Below the pieces are notes generated by a model. It worked only from the letters and a program-made list of their open reading frames with translations, searched no databases and was not told the DNA's origin. The position numbers and the translations under genes are program-made. From DATHTC01 sp963746805 (GTDB taxonomy: Bacteria; Actinomycetota; Thermoleophilia; Gaiellales; Gaiellaceae): a DNA stretch of 64,000 nt. How positions within the stretch are numbered: position 1 is the stretch's first letter; each line of letters opens with the position of its first letter. Shown here one piece after another: positions 9,630 to 19,545 of this stretch. The stretch lies in the NCBI GenBank assembly GCA_963746805.1, contig CAVVCQ010000008.1, positions 1,240,001-1,304,000 of the forward strand. The letters run 5' to 3'.

Positions 9630-10701
9630 CGTCAAGGCGCAGTACGCGCCGCTGATCCCGCGGCTGCAGGCGGCCTTCGCCGAGGTGCTCGAGTCCGGGA
9701 CGTTCATCCTCGGCCCGAACGTGAAGGCGTTCGAGGAGGAGGCGGCCGCGTACCTCGGCGTCCCGGAGACGATCGGCGTCGCCAACGGCACCGACGCGCT
9801 CGTGCTCGTCCTCGACGCGCTCGGGATCGGCCCCGGCGACGAGGTCATCTGCCCCGCGTTCACGTTCTACGCGACCGCCGAGTCGATCGCGCGCCGCGGG
9901 CGCGACGCCCGTGTTCGCCGAGATCGACCCGCAGACGCTGAACCTCGACCCGCAGGACGTCGCCGAGCGGATCACGCCGCGGACGAAGGCGATCATGCCC
10001 GTGCACCTCTTCGGCCGCCCGGCCCCGCTCGAGGAGCTCGCCTCGCTCGGCCCGCCGCTGATCGAGGACGCGGCGCAGGCCTTCGGCTCGCCGGGCATCG
10101 CCACGACCGGCGTCGCCTCGACGTTCAGCTTCTTCCCGACGAAGAACCTGTTCGGGCTCGGCGACGGCGGCCTCGTCGCCTGCATCGACGTCGAGCTCGC
10201 CGACCGGATCCGGATGCTCCGCTTCCACGGCTCGCGCGCGAAGGTCGACTTCGAGTACGTCGGCTACAACTCGCGCCTCGACGAGGTCCAGGCGGCGGCG
10301 CTGCGGATCTTCCTCCGGGAGCTCGACGGCTGGAACGCGCGCGCGGCGGGAGGCGGCCGAGCGGTACCGCGAGCTGGCCTCGGCGACCTCGTGCGAGACG
10401 CCCGTCGACGAGCCCGGCCACGTGTACCACCTCTTCGTCTGCCGCTCGCCCGAGCGCGACCGCATCGTCGAGGCGCTGCGCGCGGCCGGGATCGGCACGA
10501 ACGTCAGTACTACCTGCCGCCGCTCCACCTGCAGCCGGCGCTCGCGCTACCTCGGCTGGTCGGAGGGCGACCTGCCCGAGACCGAGCGCGCTGCGGCGGA
10601 GAACTTCTCGCGTCCCGCTCTGGGCCGGGATCACGCCCGAGCAGCAGGAGCGCGTCGTCGACGTCGTGCGCGAGGCCGTCGGTGCCCGGGTCGAGCCGTG
10701 A
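9604..10701 (+). CDS. DegT/DnrJ/EryC1 sugar aminotransferase (several frameshifts)
   Basis: PLP-dependent aminotransferase that transfers an amino group to a nucleotide-linked keto-sugar. Reconstruction across shifts near 9897, 10345, 10507, 10533 and 10612 gives about 365 residues. Visible blocks: DVKAQYAPLIPR, FEEEAAAYLGV, GVANGTDALVLVLDALGIGPGDEVI, PAFTFYATAESI, IEDAAQAFG, and SFFPTKNLFGLGDGG, in which the lysine is the PLP Schiff-base residue; then HGSRAKVDFEYVGYNSRLDEVQAA. It is coupled by a GTGA overlap to the dehydratase gene. Together they could make an amino-deoxysugar precursor, as in PglE/PglF-like pairs. No acetyltransferase gene is seen nearby. Confidence 0.85.
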   Translation: MPPPIPLVDVKAQYAPLIPRLQAAFAEVLESGTFILGPNVKAFEEEAAAYLGVPETIGVANGTDALVLVLDALGIGPGDEVICPAFTFYATAESIARRGRDARVRRDRPADAEPRPAGRRRADHAADEGDHARAPLRPPGPARGARLARPAADRGRGAGLRLAGHRHDRRRLDVQLLPDEEPVRARRRRPRRLHRRRARRPDPDAPLPRLAREGRLRVRRLQLAPRRGPGGGAADLPPGARRLERARGGRRPSGTASWPRRPRARRPSTSPATCTTSSSAARPSATASSRRCARPGSARTSVLPAAAPPAAGARATSAGRRATCPRPSALRRRTSRVPLWAGITPEQQERVVDVVREAVGARVEP

Positions 10702-12575
10702 CCATCGGCCGCCACCGGCTGCTGCAGTTCGTCGCCGACGGCGTCCTCATCGCGGCCGCCTGGTACCTCGCGTTCCAGCTCCGCTTCGACCCGTTCGACG
10801 TCCCCGTCTACTACGACGACTACCTCGCGTGGACGACGATCGCGCTCGTCGTCGCGCTGAAGCTCGCGGTCTTCACCCTCACCGGGATCCACCACCGCTG
10901 GTGGCGCTACGTGTCCACGCGGGACATGTGGGGGATCGTCCGCGGCGTCACCGCGGCATCGCTGCTCGTGTACCTCGTCTTCTACTTCGCGCCGCTGAAC
11001 GACCTGCGCGTGCCGCGCGGCATCGCGGCCCTCGACCTGCTGCTCCTGCTCGGGTTCGTCGCCACGAGCCGGATGCTCGCGCGGACGCTGTTCGAGCGCC
11101 CGGCGCCGGGCTCGCTCGTCGCGCGCGGCCGCGAGGTGATCGTCGTCGGCGCCGGCGACGCGGGCCAGCTCGTGCTGCGGGAGCTGCAGAAGTCGCGGAC
11201 GATGACGCCGATCGGGCTCGTCGACGACGACCCGCGCAAGCGCCGGATGCGGCTGCACGGCGTCCGCGTGCTCGGGACGATCGACGAGCTGCCGCGGATC
11301 CTGCGCGACAACGACCCGGACGAGGTGCTGATCGCGATCCCGTCGGCTCCGGGCGAGGTGCGCCAGCGCGTCGTCGACATCGCGCAGGCGGCCGGCGTCC
11401 CGGTCAAGACGCTGCCGGGGCTGTACGAGCTGCTCGAGGGCGACCTCGACCTCACCGGCCAGATCCGGCCCGTGCAGGTGGAGGACCTGCTCGGCCGCCA
11501 GCCGGTGGAGGTCGACGTCGAGGCGATCGCGCGCTACGTCGCGGGCAAGACGGTGCTCGTCACCGGCGCGGGCGGCTCGATCGGCTCGGAGCTCTGCCGC
11601 CAGATCGCGCGGGCTCGACCCGACGCGGATCGTCCTGGTCGACCAGTCCGAGTCGGCGCTCTACGACATCGAGCGCGAGCTCGTCGACGAGCGCGGCTTC
11701 TCGGCCGGCGTGCCGGTGCTCGGCGACGTGAAGAACCGGGCGAAGATGCGGCAGGTCTTCGAGCGCTACCGGCCCGACGTCGTCTTCCACGCCGCCGCCT
11801 ACAAGCACGTGCCGCTGATGGAGGCGAACCCGGTCGAGTCGGTGCGGAACAACGTCCTCGGCACGCGCGTCGTCGCCGACGTCGCGATCGAGTTCGGGGT
11901 CGAGCGCTTCGTCCTCATCTCGACCGACAAGGCCGCTCAACCCGTTCTCCGTCTACGGCCAGTCGAAGACGCTCTGCGAGTGGGTCGTCGCCGCGCACGG
12001 CGGCCTCGGACGTGGCGACGCGCTTCGTCGCCGTGCGCTTCGGCAACGTGCTCAACTCGACCGGCTCGCGTGATCCCGATCTTCCGCCGCCAGATCGAGC
12101 GCGGCGGGCCCGGTGACGGTCACGGACGCGGAGATGACGCGCTTCTTCATGACGATCCCGGAGGCGGCGTCGCTCGTGATCCAGGCGGGTGCGATCGGCG
12201 GGGCGCGGCGCAGATCTTCGTCCTCGACATGGGCGAGCCGGTGCGGATCCTCGACCTGGCCGAGAACATGATCCGGCTCTCGGGCAAGCAGCCGGGCCGC
12301 GAGGTGGCAGATCCGCTTCGTCGGCGCCCGCGCCCGGGGAGAAGCTCCACGAGGAGCTGTTCGCCGAGGGCGAGACCTGGCGCCCGACGACGCACCAGAA
12401 GATCCTCGCGCTCGACGTGCGGCCGGTCGACCGCGACTGGCTCGAGGGCGAGCTCGACGTGCTCGAGCGCCTCGTCGACGAAGGCGACACGCTCCAGCTC
12501 GTCTCGCGGCTGCGGGAGATCGTCCTGCACCCGCACGAGGCCGCCGCGCCGGCCTCCGTCGAGCCGCTCGTCTAG
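10698..12575 (+). CDS. Membrane-anchored nucleotide-sugar 4,6-dehydratase, CapD/PglF type (many frameshifts)
   Basis: About 620 residues after correcting shifts near 11620, 11935, 12003, 12066, 12110, 12200, 12312 and 12332. The N-terminus has four membrane segments (10698 to about 11110), followed by a Rossmann-like CoA/NAD region (REVIVVGAGDAG) and the extended SDR domain: KTVLVTGAGGSIGSELCRQIA, FHAAAYKHVPLMEANP, STDKA-x-NP, VRFGNVLNSTGSV, FVLDMGEPVRILDLAENMI. This is the arrangement of CapD/WbpM/PglF enzymes, which dehydrate UDP-GlcNAc at C4/C6. It starts at GTG 10698 inside the stop of the aminotransferase. The product should feed that aminotransferase. Confidence 0.85.
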
Positions 12576-12616
12576 CCTCGCCGGCCGCGCGCAGCGGCCA
12601 CCCATGAGCCGATCCG

Positions 12617-12622
12617 TACGAT
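12617..12622 (+). promoter_or_regulatory. -10 box TACGAT before the ABC exporter gene
   Basis: TACGAT ends 7 bases before GTG 12630 and overlaps the ATG at 12621. This favours GTG 12630 as the true, leaderless start. Confidence 0.45.
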
Positions 12623-12629
12623 GAGCGCC

Positions 12630-14544
12630 GTGGGTGTGATGTTCCACTACGGCGGCGCCGGGGCCGAGCCCGAGATCAAGCGGGGCCCGCGCGAGCTCGT
12701 GCGGCTGGTGCGCGACGCGCTCGCGCTCGTCTGGCGCGCCGCGCCGCGCGAGTTCGTCCTCGCCGGCTCGCTGCAGGTGCTCGCCGGGCTCGGCGCGGCC
12801 GCCCAGCTCCTGCTCGCGAAGGCGCGTGCTCGACTCGCTGCTCGCCGCGGAGAACGGGCGACGGCGACTTCTCCGACGCGCTCGTCCCCGGCCTGCTCTT
12901 CCTCGGCGCTCACTGCTGTTCCTCACCGCGGCGCAGGTGTTCCAGCGCGAGTACCAGCGCCTGCTCGCCGAGCTGACGCGGCGCGAGGCGCAGGAGCAGA
13001 TCCTCGCGGTGGCGACCGAGGTCGAGCTCGAGGCGTTCGAGACGCCCGAGCTTCCTCGACCGCTTCCAGCGCGCGCAGATGCAGGGCCAGTTCCGCCCGC
13101 TCCAGATCGCGAACGGCCTCCTCACGATGATCAGCGGCGTCGTCGGCCTCATCGCGGTCTCGGCGCGTGCTGCTCTCCCTCGAGCCGGTGCTGATGCTCG
13201 TCGTGCTGCTCGCCTTCGTCCCGCTCTGGCTCGCGAGCACGCGCAACAGCCGCGCCTTCTACCGCTTCTTCTGGAAGCGGACGCAGCTCGAGCGCCGGCT
13301 CTCGTACCTGTGGCACCTGATGACCGGCAAGGATCCGGCGAAGGAGCTGCGCGCGTTCGACCTCGGCCCGTACCTGCTCGGCGAGCACCGCGAGCTCTAC
13401 GACGAGCGGCTGGGCGAGCTGCGCATCGCTCGTGCGCAAGCGCACGCGGATCTCACTGCTCGCGAACCTCGCGTCGCCGGCGTTCCTCGGCGGCGCGATG
13501 ATCTACCTGCTGCTCTCGGGCCGCCTGCTCGCTCGCCCAGGTCGCCATCGCCGCCTGGGGCGTGTACCAGTTCGGCCAGCGGCTGGAGGGGATCGCGCTC
13601 GGCGCCGGGTCGCTGTACGAGAGCGCGCTCTTCATCGAGGACTTCGCCTCGTTCGCGGCGATGAAGCCGGAGGTGAGTCGCGACGCGGCCGACGGGCCAG
13701 GCGCCGCTCGCGGTTCGAGCGGATCGACGTGGAGGGCGTCTCCTTCGCGTATCCGGGCAGCGAGCGGCTCGCGCTGAGGACGTGTCGCTCGCGATCGAGG
13801 CCGGTCGAGGTCGTCGCGCTCGTGGGCGAGAACGGCTCGGGGAAGACGACGCTCGCGAAGCTCCTCTCGCCGCCTCTACCGCCCGACGGAGCGGCCGCAT
13901 CCTCTGGGACGGCGAGGACATCGCCGGGATCGACCCGACCTCGCTGCGCGACTCGATCGCGGTCATCTTCCAGGACTTCCTCCACTACGAGTTCCCCGCG
14001 CGCTCGAACGTCGCCATGGGGCGCGTCTCCCGCGAGGACGACTTCGACGCGATCGTCGAGGCGGCGCGCGGCGCGCGGGCGCGCACGACTTCATCGAGGA
14101 CCTGCCCGCAGGGCTACGACACGCTGCTCTCGCGCCAGTTCCACGACGAGGGCAAGGAGCTGTCCGTCGGCCAGTGGCAGCTGATCGCGCTCGCACGCGC
14201 GTTCTTCCGCGACGCGCCAGCTGCTCGTGCTCGACGAGCCGACCGCTGCGCTCGACGCCCGCGCCGAGCATGCGCTGTTCGAGCGGATCCGCGAGCTCGC
14301 CGCGGGCCGCTCGGTGCTCCTGATCTCGCACCGCTTCTCGAGCGTGCGCGACGCCGACCGGATCTTCGTGCTCCGGCACGGCGAGCTGATCGAGCAGGGC
14401 GACCACGCCGAGCTGATGCAGCTCGGCGGCCTCTACGCGGAGCTGTTCGAGCTGCAGGCGAGCGCCTACGTGGACGCGGCTCCCGCCCCCGGCGTCGAGC
14501 CGAGGGCGGGAGAGCCGTTCCTGGTCCGGCGGTCGCTGGGCTAG
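12630..14544 (+). CDS. ABC exporter, fused membrane and ATPase domains (many frameshifts)
   Basis: Reconstructed to about 635 residues. The N-terminal half holds around six membrane segments; the C-terminal half is an ABC ATPase with Walker A VALVGENGSGKTTLAKLL, Q-loop VIFQDFLHYEF, signature ELSVGQWQ (a degenerate LSGGQ), Walker B LLVLDEPTAALDA and the switch histidine LLISHRFSSV. The overall form is a type IV exporter half-transporter that would dimerise. Next to aminosugar genes, a lipid-linked glycan flippase role (PglK-like) is plausible, but a peptide or lipid exporter is equally possible. About 14 frame breaks occur, mostly +1. Start could be ATG 12621. Confidence 0.8.
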
Positions 14545-16057
14545 GCGCCGGGGATCTTCACGAGCAGGAGCTGACCGCCCTCGCGCTGGTAGGTGAGGGT
14601 GCCGCGCACCTCCTCGTCCACGATCAGCGAGCCGGCCTGGACGTCGGCGAGGAACATGTCCTTCCCGAAGACGTCGGAGACGTCGACGATGCCGCTCGAC
14701 TCCCACGAACCGGGCGCCGCCGTCGGCACCTGGTCCTGGTTCACGCGGGCGATGACCTCGGTCGTGCCCGTGGCGATGTCGTAGCGCCAGATCCGCGCGT
14801 ACGAGATGCCCTGGTTGTGGCCGCCCGGGTCCTCCTGGATGAGGACGCTGCGCGCCGTCGACTCCACGTTGTCGAGCTGGTGGATCGCGTTCGCGTTGCC
14901 GTAGCCGCCCGCGTCCGCGTCGTGGGCGATCGAGAGCGTCGCCCGCGTCGGGTCGGACGGGTTGAGCACGAGCTTGAACAGCCGTCCGTTCATGTACGGG
15001 CCCGCGGAACGTGGCCGGGCCGCGGGTCATGTACGCCGTGCCCGGGGCCGGCACTGCCCGGGGCTCGCCGGTGTCCGCGACGTAGACGACGTTCGGCGTC
15101 GTCCGGTCGTAGGCGATGTCCTCGACGCGGATGAACTGGAAGACGCCGTTCGCGTTCGACCAGTTCTCGAGGCCGGTCTGGTCGCCGACCGCGATCGCGC
15201 GCGGCACCTCGATGAAGCGGCCGGAGACCGGGCCCGCGACGGTGAGGTCGCCGTAGTCGTTGATCGTCGGGACGTCCGACTTGAACGCCCACAGCGTGCC
15301 GGTGTCGTTCCAGACCGCGGCCGCGCTGCCGGCGGTGTAGAGGTAGAGCTGCGAGCTCGGCGCCGTGAACGTGTCGTCGCCCGAGAGCACGACCGGATGG
15401 CCGTAGCCCGGGATCGCGACGCTGTTCTCGTGGTTGTGCCGGCCCATGCCGTAGATCGACTTGTACGCGCCGCTCTTCACGTCGTAGGCGACGACGACGC
15501 CGGCCTGCTCGGGCTGCGAGCCGTTCGGGTTCGGCACCGGCCAGGCGACGCCGACGCGATTGACGACGTCCGTCGCCTCCTCGTTCGTGAAGAGCAGGTC
15601 GCGCTCGAACCCGTGCTCCGCCGTGGCGAGGAAGTTCGAGCAGAAGCGCTGGTAGTTCGCCTCGGACGGGATCACGTACGACCCGTCGAGCACGCCGTGC
15701 GTCTGCGCGTTGATCTTCAGGTTGCTGAGCATCGCGTTCGTGAAGTCGTTGAACCCGACGCCCGTGGCCGGCGTGAACGGGAACGGGACGGTCGACGTCT
15801 CGTGGTTCACGTAGACGTCGGCGCGGCCCTGGCCGTGACCGACGACGCGAGATGCCGTCGGGGATCGCCTCGAACAGGTAGCCGTTCTTCAGCGTGTCGC
15901 CGACCGAGATGATCGGCTCGACCGAGACGCCCGCCTTCACGGGCGTCAGCAGCGCCGGCTGCGACGTGCGGAACCCGGCCGGGTCGGCGCCTGCCGCAGC
16001 GGCGGTCGCCAGCGCGACCGCGGTCACGCCTGCGAGCGCCAGAAACGCTCTCTTCAT
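14541..16057 (-). CDS. Secreted PhoX-like phosphatase (DUF839), two frameshifts
   Basis: A signal peptide (MKRAFLALAGVTAVALATAAAAGADPA) precedes about 480 residues resembling the PhoX/DUF839 beta-propeller: DGISVVGHGQGRADVYVNHE, LFTNEEATD, YGMGRHNHENSVAIPGYGHPVVLSGDD, and a late AYMTRGPATFRGPYMNGRLFKLVLNPSDP. PhoX enzymes are Ca/Fe-dependent extracellular alkaline phosphatases. I did not verify every metal ligand. Extra bases near 15848 and 15005 break the frame; correcting both gives a continuous protein whose length fits. ATG 16057 follows a GAGGGG-rich leader. The stop overlaps the convergent ABC exporter stop by 4 bases. Confidence 0.8.
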
Positions 16058-16122
16058 CCTGTACCCCTCTCTCCCCTCGCGGGATCGGATCGGGCGATTG
16101 TCTCCGATCGGTGAACGGGGTG

Positions 16123-17136
16123 CTACCGGGAACCGGGCGGGAGGAGCAGGTCGAGCATGAGCGCCGGGTCGCGAAGGACGCGCGTTCCCGCGCCGCGTTC
16201 ACGCTTCCGCAGCTCGAGTGCGTCGGGGTCCTCGAGCGGCGCCAGCCGGCCCTCGCGGATGAGCGCCTCGTCGACCCCGCCGAGCCGGCCGCCGAAGGTC
16301 GTGTAGACGGGAGCGCCGAGCGCGACCGCCTCCCGGTTCATCGTCCCGCCGGCCGAGACGACGAGGTCGGCGAACGCGATCAGGCTCTGCGCGTCGACGG
16401 CGTGCTCCGGGACGATCACGGACGGGAGCCCGAGGTTCTGGATGGAGACCCGCTGCTCGTCGGTGCGCGGGATCACGACCGCCTGGACCTGCTCGTCGCG
16501 GCCGAGGCGGTCGAGCGTCCGCGCGAACACCGGGTTGCCGTGGCGGTGGTAGAGCGAGACGTCCGGCGGCGGGCGCAGGACGACGAGGATCCGCGCCTCG
16601 TCGACGCCGAGGTCGCGGAGCGCGGCCGCGTCGGGCTCGAAGTCGGCGAGGTAGTACTCCTCCTTCAGGCCCGGGTAGCGGCGGAGCTTGTCGCCGGTCG
16701 CGCCGTAGCGGGCGAGCCGCTCGGGCGGGATCGCCTCCGGTACTACGACCCGCCGCGCGGCGCGGCAGCCGAGCTGATGCTGGAGCCAGGCCCACTCGTA
16801 GTCGAAGGTCGTCCCGCTCGGGATCCCGAGGCTGCGCGCCGTGAGCGTCAGCTCGTGCGAGCCGTGCGCGAGCGCGACGTCGAAGCGGCGGCCCTTCGCC
16901 CAGCGGCGCAGGCTGCGCAGCCGTGACGCCATCGCCCGCGCCTTCGCCGCGCGCGAGCGGCCCGCGTGCCGCCCGATCGGCTCGCCGTCGAGCCCGTGCA
17001 GGCGGAGGAGCTCGAGCGTCTGCCCGTACTCCCGGGTCGTGATCTCCACCTCGGCGCCGCGCGCCCGCAGGAGCCCGATCAGGGGCCGGAAGACGAGCGG
17101 GTGCGCGCTCGCCGTCAGATCGATCCAGACCCTCAC
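16123..17136 (-). CDS. DUF354 family protein (glycosyltransferase-B-like)
   Basis: A 337-residue protein starting MRVWIDLTASAHPLVFRPLI, typical of DUF354, a family related in fold to UDP-GlcNAc 2-epimerases and MurG-like GT-B enzymes. Visible features are the N-terminal Rossmann start, ALAHGSHELTLTARSLGIPSGTTFDYEWAW in the middle, and ADLVVSAGGTMNREAVALGAPVYTTFGG near the C-terminus, the nucleotide-sugar-like pocket. No reaction is established for the family, to my knowledge; surface polysaccharide work is inferred. GTG 17136 follows a TAGACT box by 9 bases with no Shine-Dalgarno, so it may be leaderless. Confidence 0.75.
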   Translation of the reverse strand: MRVWIDLTASAHPLVFRPLIGLLRARGAEVEITTREYGQTLELLRLHGLDGEPIGRHAGRSRAAKARAMASRLRSLRRWAKGRRFDVALAHGSHELTLTARSLGIPSGTTFDYEWAWLQHQLGCRAARRVVVPEAIPPERLARYGATGDKLRRYPGLKEEYYLADFEPDAAALRDLGVDEARILVVLRPPPDVSLYHRHGNPVFARTLDRLGRDEQVQAVVIPRTDEQRVSIQNLGLPSVIVPEHAVDAQSLIAFADLVVSAGGTMNREAVALGAPVYTTFGGRLGGVDEALIREGRLAPLEDPDALELRKRERGAGTRVLRDPALMLDLLLPPGSR

Positions 17137-17145
17137 GCCGCGCCG

Positions 17146-17151
17146 AGTCTA
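17146..17151 (-). promoter_or_regulatory. -10 box TAGACT before the DUF354 gene
   Basis: Read on the minus strand, TAGACT lies 9 bases before GTG 17136 with no Shine-Dalgarno. It is a leaderless-style promoter candidate. Confidence 0.4.
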
Positions 17152-17168
17152 GAGGCGCCTCCGTTCGC

Positions 17169-17174
17169 TAGCGT
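17169..17174 (+). promoter_or_regulatory. -10 box TAGCGT before the Na+/H+ antiporter gene
   Basis: TAGCGT ends 6 bases before ATC 17181, the first codon of the open antiporter frame. The spacing matches the other leaderless promoters here and marks 17181 as the likely start. Confidence 0.45.
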
Positions 17175-17180
17175 CGCGGC

Positions 17181-18753
17181 ATCGAGCTCACACACCACGA
17201 GGAGCTGCAGCTGTTCGTCCTGCTGGCCGCCGCGGGTGCACTGCTCGTGCTCGTGCCCGTCCTGCGCGTGCCGTACCCGATCCTGCTCGTCCTCGGCGGG
17301 CTCGTCATCGGGCTGCTTCCGGGCATGCCGGACGTCGAGCTGCCGCCCGACCTCGTCCTCGTGGCGTTCCTGCCGCCGCTGCTCTACGCCGCCGCCTTCT
17401 ACACCTCGCTGCGCGAGCTCCGTGCGAATGCGGCCCCGATCGGGGTGCTCGCCGTCGGGCTCGTGTTCGCGACCATGGGCGGCGTCGCGCTCGTCGCGCA
17501 CGCCGTCGTGGCCGGCCTCTCCTGGCAGGAGGCGTTCATCCTCGGCGCCGTCGTCGCGCCGACGGATCCGCTGGCGGCGACGTCGATCGCCGGGCGGCTG
17601 GGCGTCCCGCGCCGGGTCGTCGTCGTGATCGAGGGCGAGGGGCTCGTCAACGACGCCACGGCGCTCGTCCTCTACCGGACGGCGGTCGCAGCCGCGATCG
17701 GCAGCGGGTTCTCGCTCTGGGATGCGGGCCTGCGGCTCGCCGTCGGCGCGGTCGGCGGGATCGCGATCGGACTCGGTGTCGGTCTGGCCGTCCGCGAGGT
17801 GCGCCGCCGCATCGACCATCCCCAGGCGGAGATCGGGCTCGCGCTGCTGACGGGCTACCTCGCCTACCTGCCGGCCGAGGCGCTCGACGTCTCGGCCGTG
17901 CTCGCGGCGGTGACCGCCGGGATCTTCGTCGGCTGGCACGCGCCGACGCTGACCACGCCGGCGCTCCGCCTCCAGGGCGCGGCGTTCTGGGACGTGCTCA
18001 CGTTCATCCTCAACTCGGTGCTGTTCGCGCTCGTCGGGCTGCAGCTGCCGCACGTGGTCGACGCGCTCGAGTCGCAGTCGTCCGGCGAGGTGGCGACGGC
18101 AGCGGTCGCAGTCTCGCTCACGGTCGTCGCTCGTCCGGATCCTGTGGGTGTTCCCGTTCACGCTCGGCCGAAGCTCGTGCGGTCGGATCCGGGTGCGGCG
18201 CGCCCCGCGTGGCGGAGCGTCTCGATCGTGGCCTGGGCCGGGATGCGCGGCGCCGTCTCGCTCGCGGCCGCGCTCGCGATCCCGCTCGACGTGCCGAACC
18301 GCGACCTGCTCATCTTCCTCACGTTCGTCGTCATCCTCGTCACGCTCGTCGGGCAGGGGCTGACGCTCGCGCCGCTGATCCGGCTGGCTCGGGGTCGCGG
18401 ACGACGGCATCGCCGAGCGCGAGGACGCGAAGGCGCGTGTGCTCGCCGCCGACGCGGCGCTCGCGCGGCTGGACGAGCTCGCCGGCGAGAGCTGGGTGCG
18501 CGACGACACGGCCGAGCGGATGCGCGGGCTGTACGGGTTCCGGCGCGAGCGCTTCAGCGGGCGGCTGGACGGCACGCGGCTCGAGGTCGAGGAGCAGTCC
18601 CAGGCGTACCAGCGGTTGCGGCGAGAGCTCCTGCAGGCCGAGGAGGACGCCGTGATCGAGCTGCGCCGCGTCGGCAAGATCGCCGACGACGTGATGCACC
18701 GGGTGCTCCGCGACATCGCGCTCGAGGAGCAGCGGCTCGACGCCGAGAGCTAG
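17181..18753 (+). CDS. Na+/H+ antiporter, CPA1 family (about 3 frameshifts, possible ATC start)
   Basis: Polytopic exchanger with CPA1 motifs: VVAPTDPLAATSIAGRLGVP and EGEGLVNDATALVLYRTA (ion-binding Asp), IVAWAGMRGAVSLAAALAIP (conserved Arg), and a hydrophilic C-terminal domain (DDGIAEREDAKARVLAADAALARLDELAGE to LRDIALEEQRLDAES). Frame breaks near 18129, 18165 and 18391 need correction. No ATG, GTG or TTG occurs between the in-frame stop at 17169 and GTG 17247, although the first membrane helix already begins before 17247. A TAGCGT box 6 bases before ATC 17181 points to initiation there, either at a rare ATC codon or at a miscalled ATG/GTG. Confidence 0.8.
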
Positions 18754-18776
18754 GCGGGGTAGGGGCATTCCCCGCC
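18753..18776 (+). terminator. Hairpin after the antiporter gene
   Basis: GGCGGGG and CCCCGCC arms of 7 bases around a 10-base loop immediately follow the stop. No T-run is present, so termination is only a possibility. Confidence 0.3.
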
Positions 18777-18833
18777 GGGCGTGCGGGCGATTCCGGACGC
18801 GGGACCCGGAGCCGCCCCGGCATCCTGTCGGGC

Positions 18834-19545
18834 GTGACCTCGCGCAACCGGTTCCTGGTGCTCGGGGCGGTCGTCGTCGTGGTCGTGGTCGCCGCGGTCG
18901 TGGCGGGCACGCTCCTCGCGGCCGGCGACGACGACGGCGGCGGCGCGACCACCGGCGTCGAGCTCGCGGGCGCCGACGAGACGCGCGCGCTCCTCGAGGG
19001 CATCCCCCAGGACGGGACGGCGATCGGCGCGCCCGACGCGCCCGTGACGCTCGTCGAGTTCGCCGACCTCCAGTGCCCGTTCTGCGCGCAGTGGGCGACC
19101 GACGCGTTCCCGGACCTCGTCCGAGGAGTACGTCCGTCCCGGGAAGCTGCGGATCGAGTTCCGCGGGCTGACGTTCATCGGGCCGGACTCCGAGAAGGCG
19201 CTCCGGGCCGCGCTCAGCGCGGGCGAGCAGGACCGGCTCTGGGAGACGGTCGAGCTGCTCTACCAGAACCAGGGCGGCGAGAACACGGGCTGGGTCTCGG
19301 ACGAGCTGCTCGACGCGGTCGCGACGAGCGCGATGCTCGACGCAGGCCCGTGGCGGGACGGGTTCGACTCGGACACCGTCGACGAGGGGATCAGCTCCGC
19401 GGCCGCGGAAGCGTCGACCGCCGGTGTCAACTCGACGCCGTCGTTCCTCGTCGGTCCGACCGGCGGCACGCTCGCGCCCGTGCAGGTGCAGAGCCTCGAC
19501 GCGGACGCCCTGCGGCCGGCGATCGAGCAGGCGCTCGCGGGTTGA
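18834..19545 (+). CDS. DsbA-like thiol oxidoreductase, membrane-anchored (one frameshift)
   Basis: An N-terminal membrane anchor (FLVLGAVVVVVVVAAVVAGTLLAAG) is followed by a DsbA/BdbD-type thioredoxin domain. The motif VTLVEFADLQCPFCAQWATDAFPDLV carries the CPFC redox pair around residue 85, and the cis-proline region is NSTPSFLVGPTGG. The helical insertion includes KALRAALSAGEQDRLWE. It would oxidise cysteines of exported proteins. An extra base near 19121 shifts the frame, and the C-terminal third continues in the next frame to 19545. The GTG start has a nearby DsbB partner: the DsbB TTG start overlaps this stop as TTGA. Confidence 0.85.

Noticed and set aside
6290..14230. Inserted bases all seem to fall exactly on codon boundaries, suggesting a programmed or coded signal
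   Set aside because: Any +1 insertion can be redrawn at a codon boundary if the preceding residue is allowed to change, so the pattern is trivial. No common slippery heptamer or downstream structure was seen.
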